The translations under genes and the position numbers were made by a program. From Sulfurospirillum sp. UCH001 (lineage in GTDB: Bacteria > Campylobacterota > Campylobacteria > Campylobacterales > Sulfurospirillaceae), in contig NZ_AP014723.1 of NCBI RefSeq assembly GCF_001548035.1, positions 2,170,001-2,234,000 on the forward strand: DNA of 64,000 bases, given 5' to 3'. Positions 29,642-39,642 of the stretch are shown here, piece after piece (position 1 is the stretch's first letter; every line of letters starts with the position of its first letter). The notes under the pieces are model-generated. The model worked only from the letters and a program-made list of their open reading frames with translations, was not told where the DNA came from and made no database searches.

Positions 29642-31151
29642 TTTTTTGCTCCTTTAGTCGCTTCGTTAAAATAAATTTAGCCCCACCAAGTGTGAGTGAA
29701 TCTTCAATTTTATATTCTAATTTTAACCCTTCACACAGTAATTTGACAAAATGAAGTCCTATACCTGTTCCTTTTTTCTCAATGCCACTCGGCCCTGAAG
29801 AACTTTGCGTATAGAGCTCAAAAACTTTCTCTTTATCTTTAACGCCTCTACCATCGTCCTGTACGATAATTTGTATCTTCTCACTGTCTGAAATGAGAAA
29901 AATCTCAACGATAGTATTGCCATATTTGATGGCGTTTGAAAGAATATTAGAGAGAATCTGCTTAAATCGGTACTCATCACTGGTAAGAAACGGATCGCTT
30001 CCATCACTTTGAAAGAGCATGGTTCTCTTGTGTTCTAACGCCAATGCTCCATGCTTTTCAATGACATCTAAAATGCTCTCTTTGACATTGAAGAGTGTAA
30101 GGTTGTAGTGCAATTTTTGGTGACGCAATTTCCCAAGATCTAATATATTGGTCACATTCTCCAACATAGAAGATGCACTCTTATAAATTTGTTCTAAAAG
30201 ATAGAGCCTTTTAGCTTTAGGAACTTCATCGATGTGCGGCATATGTTTATACAGGTACTGTGCAAAATTTAAAATAGCATTGAGCGGTGTTTTAAGTTCA
30301 TGGGTAAAAAGAATTAAAAAAGCATCTTTTGCTTCAGAGAGTTTCATCTCTTCATCGGCTTGAATTTGTTTTGCGATAATCTCTTTTTTTTCAGTCAGCA
30401 TTTGTGTTATATCGCGCCGTATCGCGAGATATTCTACGATCTCTCCTGTGATCTCATCTTGAAAAGGTATGATAATTGTATCTGCCCAAAAGTCACTTCC
30501 ATCTTTATTGCGATTGAGAACTCGTTCTCTCCAGACTTTACCTTTAGTGATGGTATTCCACAGATCTTGATAAACCTCAACCCCATTACTAGGATGTTTT
30601 AAAAGATTATGGCTTTTACCTAAAATTTCCTCTTTAGTATATCCCGTGATTTTTGTAAAATTATCGTTTATAAACGTTACATTACCTTCAAGGTCTGATT
30701 TTGAAACAATGGAGTGCTCAACAAATGCACGGAAATAGACTTTAAATTGATGATACACTGCTTCATGAAGCGCCATAGAGACACTCTCTTCTAACTCTGC
30801 TAAAACCGTTTCTTTCTTAGGGTCAGAGTAACAATACCTCTGGCACTTTAAATCCATAATCTCCTTCAAATAAAAAAGATGTTTTTCTTCAAAGTAGAGC
30901 GTCACATAGGTATTCATTTTGAGCTTCTTAATCCAAGAAAGCGCATCGATATAATAAGTCGTTTCATAAGCAACTGTGCCAAAAATAATGTTCGGATAAT
31001 GAAGATAGACAATATTGAGAAGCTCATCGGGCGTCTTGGCATAAAAAACATGGCTACACAGCGTGTGTGCTTTTTCAACAACCGCTGCATTTTCTACCAT
31101 ACTTCCCATTAAAACAATAGATGGCTTTTTGTTAAAAAAATCTTCTATCAT
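29634..31151 (-). CDS. PAS-domain sensor histidine kinase with N-terminal receiver-like domain
   Basis: A 505-residue soluble kinase. Residues about 10-130 look like a degenerate receiver fold. A PAS domain follows (about 150-265: FVEHSIVSKSDLEGNVTFIN, GYTKEEILGKSHNLLKHP, a redox-PAS-like sequence). HisKA has the canonical FTHELKTPLNAIL (His about 288). The HATPase has N-box SNILSNAIKYG and G-boxes DDGRGV and GTGIGLHFV. No membrane segment is present, so it likely senses a cytoplasmic cue. It is encoded between cheB and the long response regulator. Confidence 0.88.
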   Translation of the reverse strand: MIEDFFNKKPSIVLMGSMVENAAVVEKAHTLCSHVFYAKTPDELLNIVYLHYPNIIFGTVAYETTYYIDALSWIKKLKMNTYVTLYFEEKHLFYLKEIMDLKCQRYCYSDPKKETVLAELEESVSMALHEAVYHQFKVYFRAFVEHSIVSKSDLEGNVTFINDNFTKITGYTKEEILGKSHNLLKHPSNGVEVYQDLWNTITKGKVWRERVLNRNKDGSDFWADTIIIPFQDEITGEIVEYLAIRRDITQMLTEKKEIIAKQIQADEEMKLSEAKDAFLILFTHELKTPLNAILNFAQYLYKHMPHIDEVPKAKRLYLLEQIYKSASSMLENVTNILDLGKLRHQKLHYNLTLFNVKESILDVIEKHGALALEHKRTMLFQSDGSDPFLTSDEYRFKQILSNILSNAIKYGNTIVEIFLISDSEKIQIIVQDDGRGVKDKEKVFELYTQSSSGPSGIEKKGTGIGLHFVKLLCEGLKLEYKIEDSLTLGGAKFILTKRLKEQKNV

Positions 31152-31157
31152 GGCTGT

Positions 31158-32186
31158 TTACTCGCTTTTCAATAGATTGACGATCTCTTGACTTATTTCA
31201 CTAAGCGGTACGACTTTATCTACAGCACCACATTTGATTGCCTCTTTTGGCATTCCAAACACCACACAGCTCTCTTCAGATTGGGCAATGGTTTTGGCAC
31301 CCGATTCATGCATATGCTTCAGGCCCTTAGCACCATCACTTCCCATACCCGTTAAAATCACACCAATAGCATTGCTTCCTGCGACCTTTGAAACCGAATT
31401 AAAGAGCACATCCACACTAGGACAATGCCCACTGACTTTTTGACCCAATCCAATCTCTATAAAATAGTTTGCGCCTGAACGCCTAAGGACCATATGTTTT
31501 CCGCCTTGAGCGATATACACTGTCCCTGTTTGAATAAACTCTCCATTACTCGCTACTTTGACATCCACTGCACACATTTGATTGAGTCTTGATGCAAATG
31601 ACTCTAAAAAACTTTGTGGCATGTGTTGAACTACCAACACGGCAGGAGCATTTTTTGGAAGTCCGCCAAGCACAACCTTCAACGCTTCTGTACCACCGGT
31701 ACTAGAACCGATAGCAATCACTTTATGGGTTGTCTCTGCAAGACTCATAACATTCATTTTACTTCTAGTTTGAGGAATTTTTTTTTGTACCCTTGCGTAC
31801 GATGCGTTAATAACCTTTTGAATCAACTCCTCTCTTATCTCTTCTTTCCCATCATAAATGTGTGAATGAGGCTTTGCAACATAATCCACAGCACCCGCTT
31901 CAAGCGCATCCAATGTGACTTTTGCACTGCTGCGTGTTAGAGAAGAAACCATGACCACAGGAGTCGGATAGTGAAGCATTAGCTTTTGTAAAAAAGTGAC
32001 TCCATCCATCCTTGGCATCTCAACATCAAGGCATATCACATCAGGTTTTAACTCCACGATCATATCTCGTGCGATGTAAGCATCTGCAGCCAATCCTACG
32101 ACTTCCACCCTTGGACTGCTCTCCAAAATTTCACGCAGGCTATGACGTGCTGTTGCACTGTCGTCTACAATTAAAACGCGAATCAT
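31158..32186 (-). CDS. cheB: Chemotaxis response regulator protein-glutamate methylesterase CheB
   Basis: It demethylates and deamidates receptors for adaptation. The 342-residue product has a receiver (VLIVDDSATARHSL, Asp in VICLDVEMPRMDG) and a C-terminal methylesterase whose catalytic triad is visible: Ser in AIGSSTGGTEAL, His in VVQHMPQSF, and Asp in GMGSDGAKGL. It overlaps cheD by 4 bp. Confidence 0.96.
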   Translation of the reverse strand: MIRVLIVDDSATARHSLREILESSPRVEVVGLAADAYIARDMIVELKPDVICLDVEMPRMDGVTFLQKLMLHYPTPVVMVSSLTRSSAKVTLDALEAGAVDYVAKPHSHIYDGKEEIREELIQKVINASYARVQKKIPQTRSKMNVMSLAETTHKVIAIGSSTGGTEALKVVLGGLPKNAPAVLVVQHMPQSFLESFASRLNQMCAVDVKVASNGEFIQTGTVYIAQGGKHMVLRRSGANYFIEIGLGQKVSGHCPSVDVLFNSVSKVAGSNAIGVILTGMGSDGAKGLKHMHESGAKTIAQSEESCVVFGMPKEAIKCGAVDKVVPLSEISQEIVNLLKSE

Positions 32187-32653
32187 TCCATAATCTCATT
32201 TTGAACGTATTTTAAAATAATGCGGTTAGCATCGCTAATCATCATGATGCGCCTTCCGTTGTTGCCTCCCGTATCTTCTGCCTTAATAGGGATATTCCAT
32301 TGTCTTAAAATCTCTTTAGCAATGAGGACATTTTTTTGGCCTATGAGTTGCCCTTCTGAATTGGCACGATGTATATTGGCTCCTCCAAAAATCTTTGCTT
32401 CCATATTGCGTCTCAGACACCCTATATTTTCCATATTCTCAATAAGTTTAGGAATGGCAACATTGCCATATTTTGGGCTTTCTAGCCCATTTCCATTCCA
32501 AAGAGGTAACAGATAATGGTTCATACCTCCGATGAGTTCGACTTTGTCATACAAGCAAACTCCTACACATGAACCAAGCACTGTGACAATCTCCGTTGGC
32601 TTGATACCCACAAAAATTTCTCCAACATGGATAAATTTACGAGGAAGCATCAA
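32183..32653 (-). CDS. cheD: Chemoreceptor glutamine deamidase CheD
   Basis: It deamidates receptor glutamines and in some bacteria works with CheC. The 156-residue product has the Cys-His active-site segments VLGSCVGVCLYD and GGMNHYLLP, plus the C-terminal ENTGG-like AEDTGGNNGR. It overlaps its neighbours (4 bp each side), tightly coupled with cheB. A CheC-type protein is encoded 5 kb away, consistent with a CheC-CheD pair. Confidence 0.95.
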   Translation of the reverse strand: MMLPRKFIHVGEIFVGIKPTEIVTVLGSCVGVCLYDKVELIGGMNHYLLPLWNGNGLESPKYGNVAIPKLIENMENIGCLRRNMEAKIFGGANIHRANSEGQLIGQKNVLIAKEILRQWNIPIKAEDTGGNNGRRIMMISDANRIILKYVQNEIME

Positions 32654-33561
32654 AACTCTTTCATCTCTTGAGTATCATCAAACATAAATTCATTGGCACT
32701 TTCACTCATAAGTGCTTCCGCTTTTTCATACTCTTGCAATTTCATTTTAATCGTAAAAACCGTTGCCTCTTCATTGGAGCAATAATCGACTTCACCATCA
32801 AGCGACTCAACCAAACCACTCACGATGCTAAGCCCTAAGCCTAAACCATCGACAGATGTACGTGCCTTGCTCTCATGTACGCCTACTTTTTTGAAACGGC
32901 TAAAAATCTCTTTTTTAAACTCTTTAGAAATGACATCTCCAACGTTGCTCACACTGATGCAAAGCATATCATCTTCAATCGTTGCACGAATAATTACTTG
33001 ATTATTAGGAAATGAGTACTCGCATGCATTAGAAATCAGATTGGAAAAAATGGTATGAAGCTTTTTCGCATCACTGACAATTAAGCGACCAATTTCAATA
33101 TCTGAGATAAATACAAGCTCTTTCTCTTCAATAAGATAGCTAAATGCCTCTTTGACTTCTTCTACAATTAGCTTCAAATCCACTTCGCTCCAATAATTGG
33201 CAATTTCACCTGCCTCAATCTCGGCAGCAGTGAAAATGTTATTGAGCTGAAAATCGAGTTTACGTAGTTCCATATCCAAAAGCAGTTTCATCTTCTGCGT
33301 TTTTGGGGTATCTTCATTTTTACGCATCATTGATGAGAGGTTAAGAAGAGAACTTAAAGGGTTGTTAAAAACATTTTTAATCAAAGAAAGAAACTCACCC
33401 TTGATAGAATCATGCTCTTTAAGCTTTTCATTGAGAACGTAAAGTTTTTTCGTTAAAAAAGCCATTTCCTCAAGCGTACTGTTTTTTTGATCAAACCTAC
33501 GTTTGACCTCTTCAAGTAAGACAGCATCACTGACATCATCAAAATTTTGTATCTGACTCAT
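32650..33561 (-). CDS. Histidine-kinase-like protein lacking the phospho-acceptor His
   Basis: The start is placed at MSQIQNFDDV. The 303-residue soluble protein has a coiled coil (about 30-55), then an H-box-like helix FLSLIKNVFNNPLSSLLNL. Here the position normally occupied by the phosphorylated His (compare F-L-x-x-x-S-H-E-x-R-T-P-L) is Asn63. The HATPase domain is well preserved (N-box SNLISNACEYS, G-box GLGLGLSIVSGL). It may bind ATP and act as a scaffold or transphosphorylate a partner. It sits between cheR and cheD. The C-terminus ends QEMKEF. Confidence 0.8.
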   Translation of the reverse strand: MSQIQNFDDVSDAVLLEEVKRRFDQKNSTLEEMAFLTKKLYVLNEKLKEHDSIKGEFLSLIKNVFNNPLSSLLNLSSMMRKNEDTPKTQKMKLLLDMELRKLDFQLNNIFTAAEIEAGEIANYWSEVDLKLIVEEVKEAFSYLIEEKELVFISDIEIGRLIVSDAKKLHTIFSNLISNACEYSFPNNQVIIRATIEDDMLCISVSNVGDVISKEFKKEIFSRFKKVGVHESKARTSVDGLGLGLSIVSGLVESLDGEVDYCSNEEATVFTIKMKLQEYEKAEALMSESANEFMFDDTQEMKEF

Positions 33562-33562
33562 G

Positions 33563-34390
33563 TTACACCTTTTGATAGATTGAAGCACTTTTAGATTTGA
33601 ACTCTTTTTTCATATCGGTAAGTGCTTCAGAACTTCCTATAAAGAGATACCCCTCTTTACGTAAAATCGAATGAAACCGATCCACAAGGGTACTCTGGGT
33701 TGGCTTGTCAAAATAGATCATGACATTGCGACAAAAAATGATATCGAATGCTTTGTGTGCAAAGAGATTATAGTCTCCTGTTACAAGATTAAATTCACGA
33801 AAAACAATCTGTTTTTTGAGCATATCACTGATACGGTAATGAACCTCATCTTGCACCCTCACAGGAGTAAAGTATTTACGTAAATACTCCTCTTTCAAAG
33901 ACATACATGCTTTTTGCGTGTAGACTCCTGACATTGCAATTTTTAGTACCTTCGATGAAACGTCCGTTGCTAAAATTTTTATATCGTACTGAGCATAATT
34001 GGGAAGATGTTCTGCTAAGAACATCGCGATGCTATAAGGCTCTTCACCACTCGAGCATGCCGCAGACCAAATGCGTAACTTACCATTTGAGCTTGCAAGA
34101 ATGGAAGAAAGATGGGTTTTTAAAAACTCCCACTGTTTTTGTTCTCTAAAAAATGAAGTGACATTTGTTGAGATTAAAGAGGAGAGATACTCAAGCTCTC
34201 CACCCTTTTTATCGGCAACTAAATAGTCATAATACTCGCCAAAACTCTCTAACCCTAAATGCTTGACTCTTTTAGCAAGTCTGGCTTGGACCAGATAGAT
34301 CTTATGATCACCTAAACTAATACCGATATGTTGATAGATAAATGCTTGTAAAAGCGTAAATTCCTTGCGCCTTAGAACGAGCCTTTCCAT
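33563..34390 (-). CDS. cheR: Chemotaxis protein methyltransferase CheR
   Basis: It methylates receptor glutamates using S-adenosylmethionine. The 275-residue product has an N-terminal helical domain and the SAM-binding core (WSAACSSGEEPYSIAMFL; ATDVSSKVLKIA; FDIIFCRNVMIYFD). It overlaps cheA by one base and ends 1 bp before the kinase-like gene. Confidence 0.97.
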   Translation of the reverse strand: MERLVLRRKEFTLLQAFIYQHIGISLGDHKIYLVQARLAKRVKHLGLESFGEYYDYLVADKKGGELEYLSSLISTNVTSFFREQKQWEFLKTHLSSILASSNGKLRIWSAACSSGEEPYSIAMFLAEHLPNYAQYDIKILATDVSSKVLKIAMSGVYTQKACMSLKEEYLRKYFTPVRVQDEVHYRISDMLKKQIVFREFNLVTGDYNLFAHKAFDIIFCRNVMIYFDKPTQSTLVDRFHSILRKEGYLFIGSSEALTDMKKEFKSKSASIYQKV

Positions 34391-36408
34391 CAGTATAACT
34401 CTTCAACATTTAAGATCAGAGCTATTTCGCCATTGCCCATCACAGCTCCTCCACTTACTCCTTCAGTCTTCGCTAAAAATCCACCCAAAGTCTTGATGAC
34501 TACCTGTTGTCTTCCTACGAGTTCATCAACTAAAAGTGCAAATTTACCTCGAACATTTTCAATACACACCAATGTGGATTCCCAAGGATGTGGCATACAT
34601 TCATCCAATTCTAAAACGCGATTTAAACGAACTATTGGCAACAGATCTGTACGTAACTGCACAAACTCTTCTTTGCCTCTAGCACTATGAACACTCTCTT
34701 CTTGCGGTCTAAACGATTCTGTAATGCACAATGTTGGGATGATAAAAATTTTATCGCTGCAACGTACGATCATACCATCGATAATCGCCAATGTTAAAGG
34801 TAAAACAATCGAGAAGGTCGTACCTTTTCCCTCTTCGGAGCTAATATCGACTTTTCCGCGTACCGCTTCGATGGCTGTTTTAACCACATCCAGTCCCACG
34901 CCACGTCCTGATATATCGCTTATGACATCTGCTGTTGAAAAACCTGGCTGCATAATGAGTCCATAAATTTCAGCGTCACTTAGGATGTCATCTTTTTCAA
35001 CAATGCCCTTGTCTAGGGCTTTTTGATACACCTTAGCTTTGTTAATACCTCGTCCATCGTCTTTCACTTCAATGATGATGTTGCCACCACGATGATAGGC
35101 TCTGAGCGTTACAATGCCATCTTCACTTTTACCGGCTTTTAACCGCTCCTCAATTGAGCTTTCAATACCATGATCGATCGCATTGCGAATAATGTGAATC
35201 AAAGGATCAGAAAGTGCTTCAACCATCGTTTTATCAATCTCTGTCTCTTCCCCTTCTATCACTAAATGAATCGGTTTATTGACTTTTTTAGAGGAGTCAC
35301 GTACCACACGTTTCATCTTATCAAACGTATCACGAATGGGGATCATCCGCAAACTCATCACACGATTTTGAATCAAACGCGTAATCTTAGAGAGATTTTC
35401 AATTGTTTTCGTTACTTCTGCATCTGCAATTGCTTTTATTTTCGTATTTTCGCCCAGATAATTTTGAGCAATGACTAACTCGCCAATAGAATCAAATAAT
35501 TCATCCAATTTAAGAGCATCAATTTTGAGAAAATTTTTAGAAACAATGCTACTTTTCTTTGTCTCTTCTTTCTCTTCCGTAGGAGCACTTTTTTGTTCTA
35601 CAACAGCACTTTGCTCTAAGAGAGGTTTTGCTTTAATCACCTCTACTGAAAATTCCTCTTCTTCTAAAAAAGCGAAAATATCAGCAACACTCTCTTGATC
35701 TTTGGTACTTGCGAAATACACAATGACTTCTTTAATCATATTGCGTTCGACATCAAACACTTCTTCATACAGAGGCTCACTCCAATACGAAGCTAAAATC
35801 CTTCCTACGTGTGAAAGGTTTTTGAAAAATAAAAAGTGATCAAACCCTCGCAAATAAATGTCATCATCAAGCTTTAACCCAATTTTGTACAGTATCTCGC
35901 CTTCATGAAGTTCACTTAAGAAAATCTCATCATCTATGGTATGAAAAGATGGCGTAAATGTATCATTGCCAAATTCTGAAGCGAGATCATTACTAGAACA
36001 CTCTTGTTCTCCTTGGAGGTTATTGACCTTAGCAAGAATATGTTGAATTTTGGCAAGGCATGGGGCGTATTCTGTTGGAAGATGTGTGCTCTCTTCGACT
36101 TCACATACAAGTGTTTCTTTGATGACACTCACGCTTTCCAAAAACAAATCTACATCATTACTTAGTGGTATCGTATCGCTGTTTCTAAAATAATCTAAAA
36201 CATCTTCAAAGTGATGAACAAATTCGCCTAGACGTGAGAAATTAAAAGCATTGGCACTGCCTTTAAGCGTATGCACACCTCGAAAAATTTCATTCAGGAG
36301 TGCTTTATCACTAGGCGATTCTTCATAATTTAAGATATCAACGTCCATCTTTTCGATGATTTCATTAGCCTCTTCGATAAAGATTTGTCTTAATTTTTCT
36401 CTACTCAT
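34390..36408 (-). CDS. cheA: Chemotaxis histidine kinase CheA
   Basis: A 672-residue cytoplasmic kinase. P1/Hpt domain with phospho-acceptor His46 in GVHTLKGSANAF. A middle region (about 150-265) may be a divergent P2 response-regulator-binding domain. Dimerisation P3 at about 290-350. P4 ATPase (about 360-530; DPLIHIIRNAIDHG, VKDDGRGINKA, SGRGVGLDVVKTAIE). P5 CheW-like at about 535-672. No fused receiver is present, unlike the CheA-Y fusion of Campylobacter and Helicobacter flagellar systems. This suggests a separate chemosensory pathway from the flagellar one. It overlaps the STAS-like gene by 8 bp. Confidence 0.96.
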   Translation of the reverse strand: MSREKLRQIFIEEANEIIEKMDVDILNYEESPSDKALLNEIFRGVHTLKGSANAFNFSRLGEFVHHFEDVLDYFRNSDTIPLSNDVDLFLESVSVIKETLVCEVEESTHLPTEYAPCLAKIQHILAKVNNLQGEQECSSNDLASEFGNDTFTPSFHTIDDEIFLSELHEGEILYKIGLKLDDDIYLRGFDHFLFFKNLSHVGRILASYWSEPLYEEVFDVERNMIKEVIVYFASTKDQESVADIFAFLEEEEFSVEVIKAKPLLEQSAVVEQKSAPTEEKEETKKSSIVSKNFLKIDALKLDELFDSIGELVIAQNYLGENTKIKAIADAEVTKTIENLSKITRLIQNRVMSLRMIPIRDTFDKMKRVVRDSSKKVNKPIHLVIEGEETEIDKTMVEALSDPLIHIIRNAIDHGIESSIEERLKAGKSEDGIVTLRAYHRGGNIIIEVKDDGRGINKAKVYQKALDKGIVEKDDILSDAEIYGLIMQPGFSTADVISDISGRGVGLDVVKTAIEAVRGKVDISSEEGKGTTFSIVLPLTLAIIDGMIVRCSDKIFIIPTLCITESFRPQEESVHSARGKEEFVQLRTDLLPIVRLNRVLELDECMPHPWESTLVCIENVRGKFALLVDELVGRQQVVIKTLGGFLAKTEGVSGGAVMGNGEIALILNVEELY

Positions 36409-36670
36409 GTGCTACCCAATTCATCATCCCATATGATTCAAGATTAAGATTCATCGATTCGAGAAACTCAATCTTGATAGAAGGTTTTTTGCGTTTCACC
36501 CAAAAAAGCAATGAGAAGAGTGCGGATGTAGATGGGACACCATCACGTGAACGCAATAAAACGATCTCCTCAATATAATTTAGGCGATCTTGGATAAAGA
36601 GTTGCAACGTTTTGACCTCTTCCAAATCCATTTCAATATCAAGTTCTAGCACATCTCCATCTATATACAT
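36401..36670 (-). CDS. Small STAS-like protein in chemotaxis operon
   Basis: An 89-residue acidic protein located between mcp and cheA and overlapping cheA by 8 bp. The pattern (VLELDIEMDLEEVKTLQ, then GVPSTSALFSLLFWVKRKKP) resembles a STAS/anti-sigma-antagonist fold, including a PSTSALFSLL helix start where a phospho-accepting Ser would lie. Assignment is tentative. Small STAS proteins are found in several alternative chemosensory operons; role here unknown. Confidence 0.5.
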   Translation of the reverse strand: MYIDGDVLELDIEMDLEEVKTLQLFIQDRLNYIEEIVLLRSRDGVPSTSALFSLLFWVKRKKPSIKIEFLESMNLNLESYGMMNWVAHE

Positions 36671-36731
36671 TGTTTACCCTTATCGTTAAAGAAAATTCTT
36701 ATAGTGCTCTTCCACAATTTCAAAATAAAAT

Positions 36732-38714
36732 TTAGAACTCTTTTAAATCATCTTCGTCTAAAGGAAACACCTCTTCATTACTGCGTTTCGTTGTAGAACT
36801 AAATGTCGGTTTTGCTTTTTTAGGTGCCATGCTTATGCGCTTTGGAGGCATACTCAAACTTGCTGTTGAAATACGTTTTGAAGAATTGCTTTTTATAGCC
36901 TCTTTTCCCATATCATATCCTGCAAGTGCAGCAATTTCCGCAACGCTTTCTAACATTGAAAGGGCTTGAGCGTTCAACTCTTCAGCTGCTGCTGCTGTCT
37001 CTTCAGATGCTGATGCATTTTGCTGAGTGATTTGATCTACTGATCCCATCGCTGTAGCGATTTGATTCATTCCTTCTGCTTGTTCTTTTGCAGAAATAGC
37101 AATCTCACCAATAAGATCAGATGTTTTTTTGATACTTGCAAGGATTTCGCCAAAAGACTCTTTTGTACGATTGGCAACTTCTGTTCCAACCTTGACTTGA
37201 TCAATACTTGCTTCGATAATACTTGTAATCTCTTTAGCAGCACCTGCACTACGCTCTGCAAGGTTTTTGACCTCTTCTGCAACGACGGCAAATCCTAGTC
37301 CATGTTCTCCTGCTCTAGCAGCCTCAACAGCAGCATTTAGTGCTAAAAGATTGGTTTGGAAAGCGATTTCATCAATCGTTTTAATAATTTTTGCAATTTT
37401 TTGTGAAGAATCTGTAATTTTTTCCATCGCAATCATCAAATCAGCCATTTGCTGGTTTCCTTGACGTGCCGCATCGTTAGAGTGCTGCGCAAGAAGATTT
37501 GCCTCACGGCTATTGTCAGCATTTTGATTGTTGCTAGCGGTTGCTTCCTCGATAGTTGCACTCACTTCTTCCACACTGCTTGCTTGAGAACTTGCTCCTT
37601 CTGCCAATGAAACAGAAGCCGAACTGATTTGCTCACTGGCACTTACCACTTGAGCCGTCCCTTCTGAAAGTGATTTAACAGAGTAAACGACAACTTTTAC
37701 AATACTTTTTATAATAAAATAAGCGATAATTAAACTGATGATAAATGCGATAATTAACCCTATTATCATGAAATTTGATGCATCACTCAATGAAGACGTC
37801 GCTTCTTTAGAAATAACTGTTACATGTTCTAACCCTACATCAGTAACTGCTTCTGCGGCATTTAAAACATCTGCAGCAATTGTAACAAGAAGAGTAGCTT
37901 CTTTAGTCACTTCTTGCATAACTACCACAAAGCCTTTTAACATATTTTCATACGATTTAGCAGCTGCCTCAATCTCTTTTAATGTTTCTAAACCCTCATT
38001 AGTCTGTGAGTTTGCTTTAAGTCTCTCTAATAACTTATAGGCTGAATCAAATTTTTGAATAGCCCCTTCTAACATTGTAATGTCATTTTTTAATTGAGCA
38101 CGTTGTCCATATACTCTTGCGTGTGTAATGATCTCAATAACTTTATGCATAGTTTCAATATTTTCTGCTCTTGAATGCAACTTTTGAGCAGGTGCTTTTT
38201 CATCAATTTCAAGACGTAATTTTTTCTCTTGATTTTTAACATATTCATCTGTATATTTTAAAATACTCGCTGCATTCTCTACCATGGTAACATCGTAGCT
38301 TCTTTTTTTAATCAATAACTTTTCAATGCGTTCTGCAGAAGCCACATAATCTGCTAAGCCTTTAGAGATCATTTTTCCATTTTCCAATAGCCCTTTTAGC
38401 TGATACTGTTTTCCTAATGTCTCTGCTTTTGCTAACTCATTTTTAAGTTCTGTAAAATTTTTCTTTGCATTGGTTAGCGATGCGTCATCTTCTCTATAAA
38501 CATACCCACGCATATCGTAGCGTATCTGATTAGCAATTTTAAACAAATTCATAGCTAAATCTACCTCAGGGACATACATCTCAGAAAGCGTCTTAGAATT
38601 TGTTGCTGCCGTTCTCATATTGACAACACCAATAGAACCTAAAATTACTGTAATTACCACTAGAATTCCAAACCCGATAGAAATTCTTTTACCTAATGTC
38701 ATCGTATGTCCCAT
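36732..38714 (-). CDS. Methyl-accepting chemotaxis protein
   Basis: A 660-residue receptor. TM1 is at about 8-31, a large helical periplasmic sensor runs to about 310, and TM2 is [20 protein letters not shown] (about 314-333). The signalling domain (about 340-610) has the conserved hairpin tip [20 protein letters not shown] and [16 protein letters not shown]. The long all-helical sensor is HBM-like; the ligand cannot be told. The C-terminus ends [11 protein letters not shown] after a flexible linker, possibly a tether for adaptation enzymes. AAAGGA lies before the ATG. It is 3 bp from cheW. Confidence 0.94.
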   Translation of the reverse strand: MGHTMTLGKRISIGFGILVVITVILGSIGVVNMRTAATNSKTLSEMYVPEVDLAMNLFKIANQIRYDMRGYVYREDDASLTNAKKNFTELKNELAKAETLGKQYQLKGLLENGKMISKGLADYVASAERIEKLLIKKRSYDVTMVENAASILKYTDEYVKNQEKKLRLEIDEKAPAQKLHSRAENIETMHKVIEIITHARVYGQRAQLKNDITMLEGAIQKFDSAYKLLERLKANSQTNEGLETLKEIEAAAKSYENMLKGFVVVMQEVTKEATLLVTIAADVLNAAEAVTDVGLEHVTVISKEATSSLSDASNFMIIGLIIAFIISLIIAYFIIKSIVKVVVYSVKSLSEGTAQVVSASEQISSASVSLAEGASSQASSVEEVSATIEEATASNNQNADNSREANLLAQHSNDAARQGNQQMADLMIAMEKITDSSQKIAKIIKTIDEIAFQTNLLALNAAVEAARAGEHGLGFAVVAEEVKNLAERSAGAAKEITSIIEASIDQVKVGTEVANRTKESFGEILASIKKTSDLIGEIAISAKEQAEGMNQIATAMGSVDQITQQNASASEETAAAAEELNAQALSMLESVAEIAALAGYDMGKEAIKSNSSKRISTASLSMPPKRISMAPKKAKPTFSSTTKRSNEEVFPLDEDDLKEF

Positions 38715-38717
38715 GTT

Positions 38718-39215
38718 TTATCCTTTATCGCTAACTGTTTTACTCAAATTTTGAACCATTTCTAACTCTTCATCTCCAAATAAAGCAATCAAATCTAAGA
38801 TCATGACAACTTTTTGTTTGTACTGCGCCATATTTTTGATAAATCTTGTATCAATATGCCCTCCAAATTCTGGAGGAATACTGAGGTGTTCATCATCAAC
38901 ATTAATGACTTCTTCCACTTTATCGACAATAAAACCAATCAATTTTTCTGCTAATTTAATAATTACAATGGCAGTGTACATCTGTGGAGGAATAGTAGGC
39001 ATATCAAATTTAAGACGCATATCGACTACAGGGATAATGTTACCTCTCAAATTCATAACACCTTTGATAAACTTGGGTGTTTTAGGTACAGGAGTGGTCT
39101 TCATCATCGCAATGATCTCTTTAACATCACCGATGTTCACACCATACACTTCATCTTCCAAATAAAAAGTCAAAAAGCGATTATTCGCTAATTCTGCTCG
39201 TTTGGCTGGCTCCAT
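38718..39215 (-). CDS. cheW: Chemotaxis coupling protein CheW
   Basis: It links receptors to CheA. The 165-residue product is a single CheW domain (FLTFYLEDEVYGVNIGDVKE, PKFIKGVMNLRGNIIPVVDM, the family core). It is slightly longer than E. coli CheW at the C-terminus. It lies 2 bp after the cheY-like gene and 3 bp before the receptor gene. Confidence 0.95.
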   Translation of the reverse strand: MEPAKRAELANNRFLTFYLEDEVYGVNIGDVKEIIAMMKTTPVPKTPKFIKGVMNLRGNIIPVVDMRLKFDMPTIPPQMYTAIVIIKLAEKLIGFIVDKVEEVINVDDEHLSIPPEFGGHIDTRFIKNMAQYKQKVVMILDLIALFGDEELEMVQNLSKTVSDKG

Positions 39216-39217
39216 TG

Positions 39218-39604
39218 TTATAACCCCAGTACCATGTTGATTGCTTTGACAAGCTTGTCATCGCTAAAAGGTTTGACCATCCATCCTGTCACACCGATGG
39301 CTTTTCCGCGTGCTTTCATTTCCGGAGAGCTTTCTGTTGTAAGAATTAAAATCGGTCTGTTTTTAAATTTTTCATGACTTTTGAGTTCGGTTGCAAGGTC
39401 AAGTCCGCTCATCTGCGCCATATTAATGTCACTGATCAACAAATCGTAATCCTCATTACTACTGACAAGAGCGTCACGCAACTCAGCAGGATTGAGATAG
39501 GTAGCAAACTGAATGATCCCTTTGTTAACCATCTCCTCCAAAGCCATTTGTGCTGTTGCAAGAATTGTTTTAGAATCATCCACTAAAATCACTCGTTTAC
39601 TCAC
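39218..39604 (-). CDS. CheY-like response regulator, first gene of the chemotaxis operon
   Basis: A 128-residue receiver with a GTG start preceded by AAAGGAG. Features: acidic pair VILVDDSKTI, Asp in LLISDINMAQMSGLDLA, Thr in LILTTESSP and Lys in WMVKPFSDDKL. The insert-free form and final LVKAINMVL are typical of CheY. It is first in the operon, so probably the main phospho-output of the CheA encoded 3 kb downstream. A CRP-like palindrome lies upstream. Confidence 0.92.
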   Translation of the reverse strand: MSKRVILVDDSKTILATAQMALEEMVNKGIIQFATYLNPAELRDALVSSNEDYDLLISDINMAQMSGLDLATELKSHEKFKNRPILILTTESSPEMKARGKAIGVTGWMVKPFSDDKLVKAINMVLGL

Positions 39605-39642
39605 GTCATCTCCTTTCTATTAGTCCAAGACATTTTCAATTT

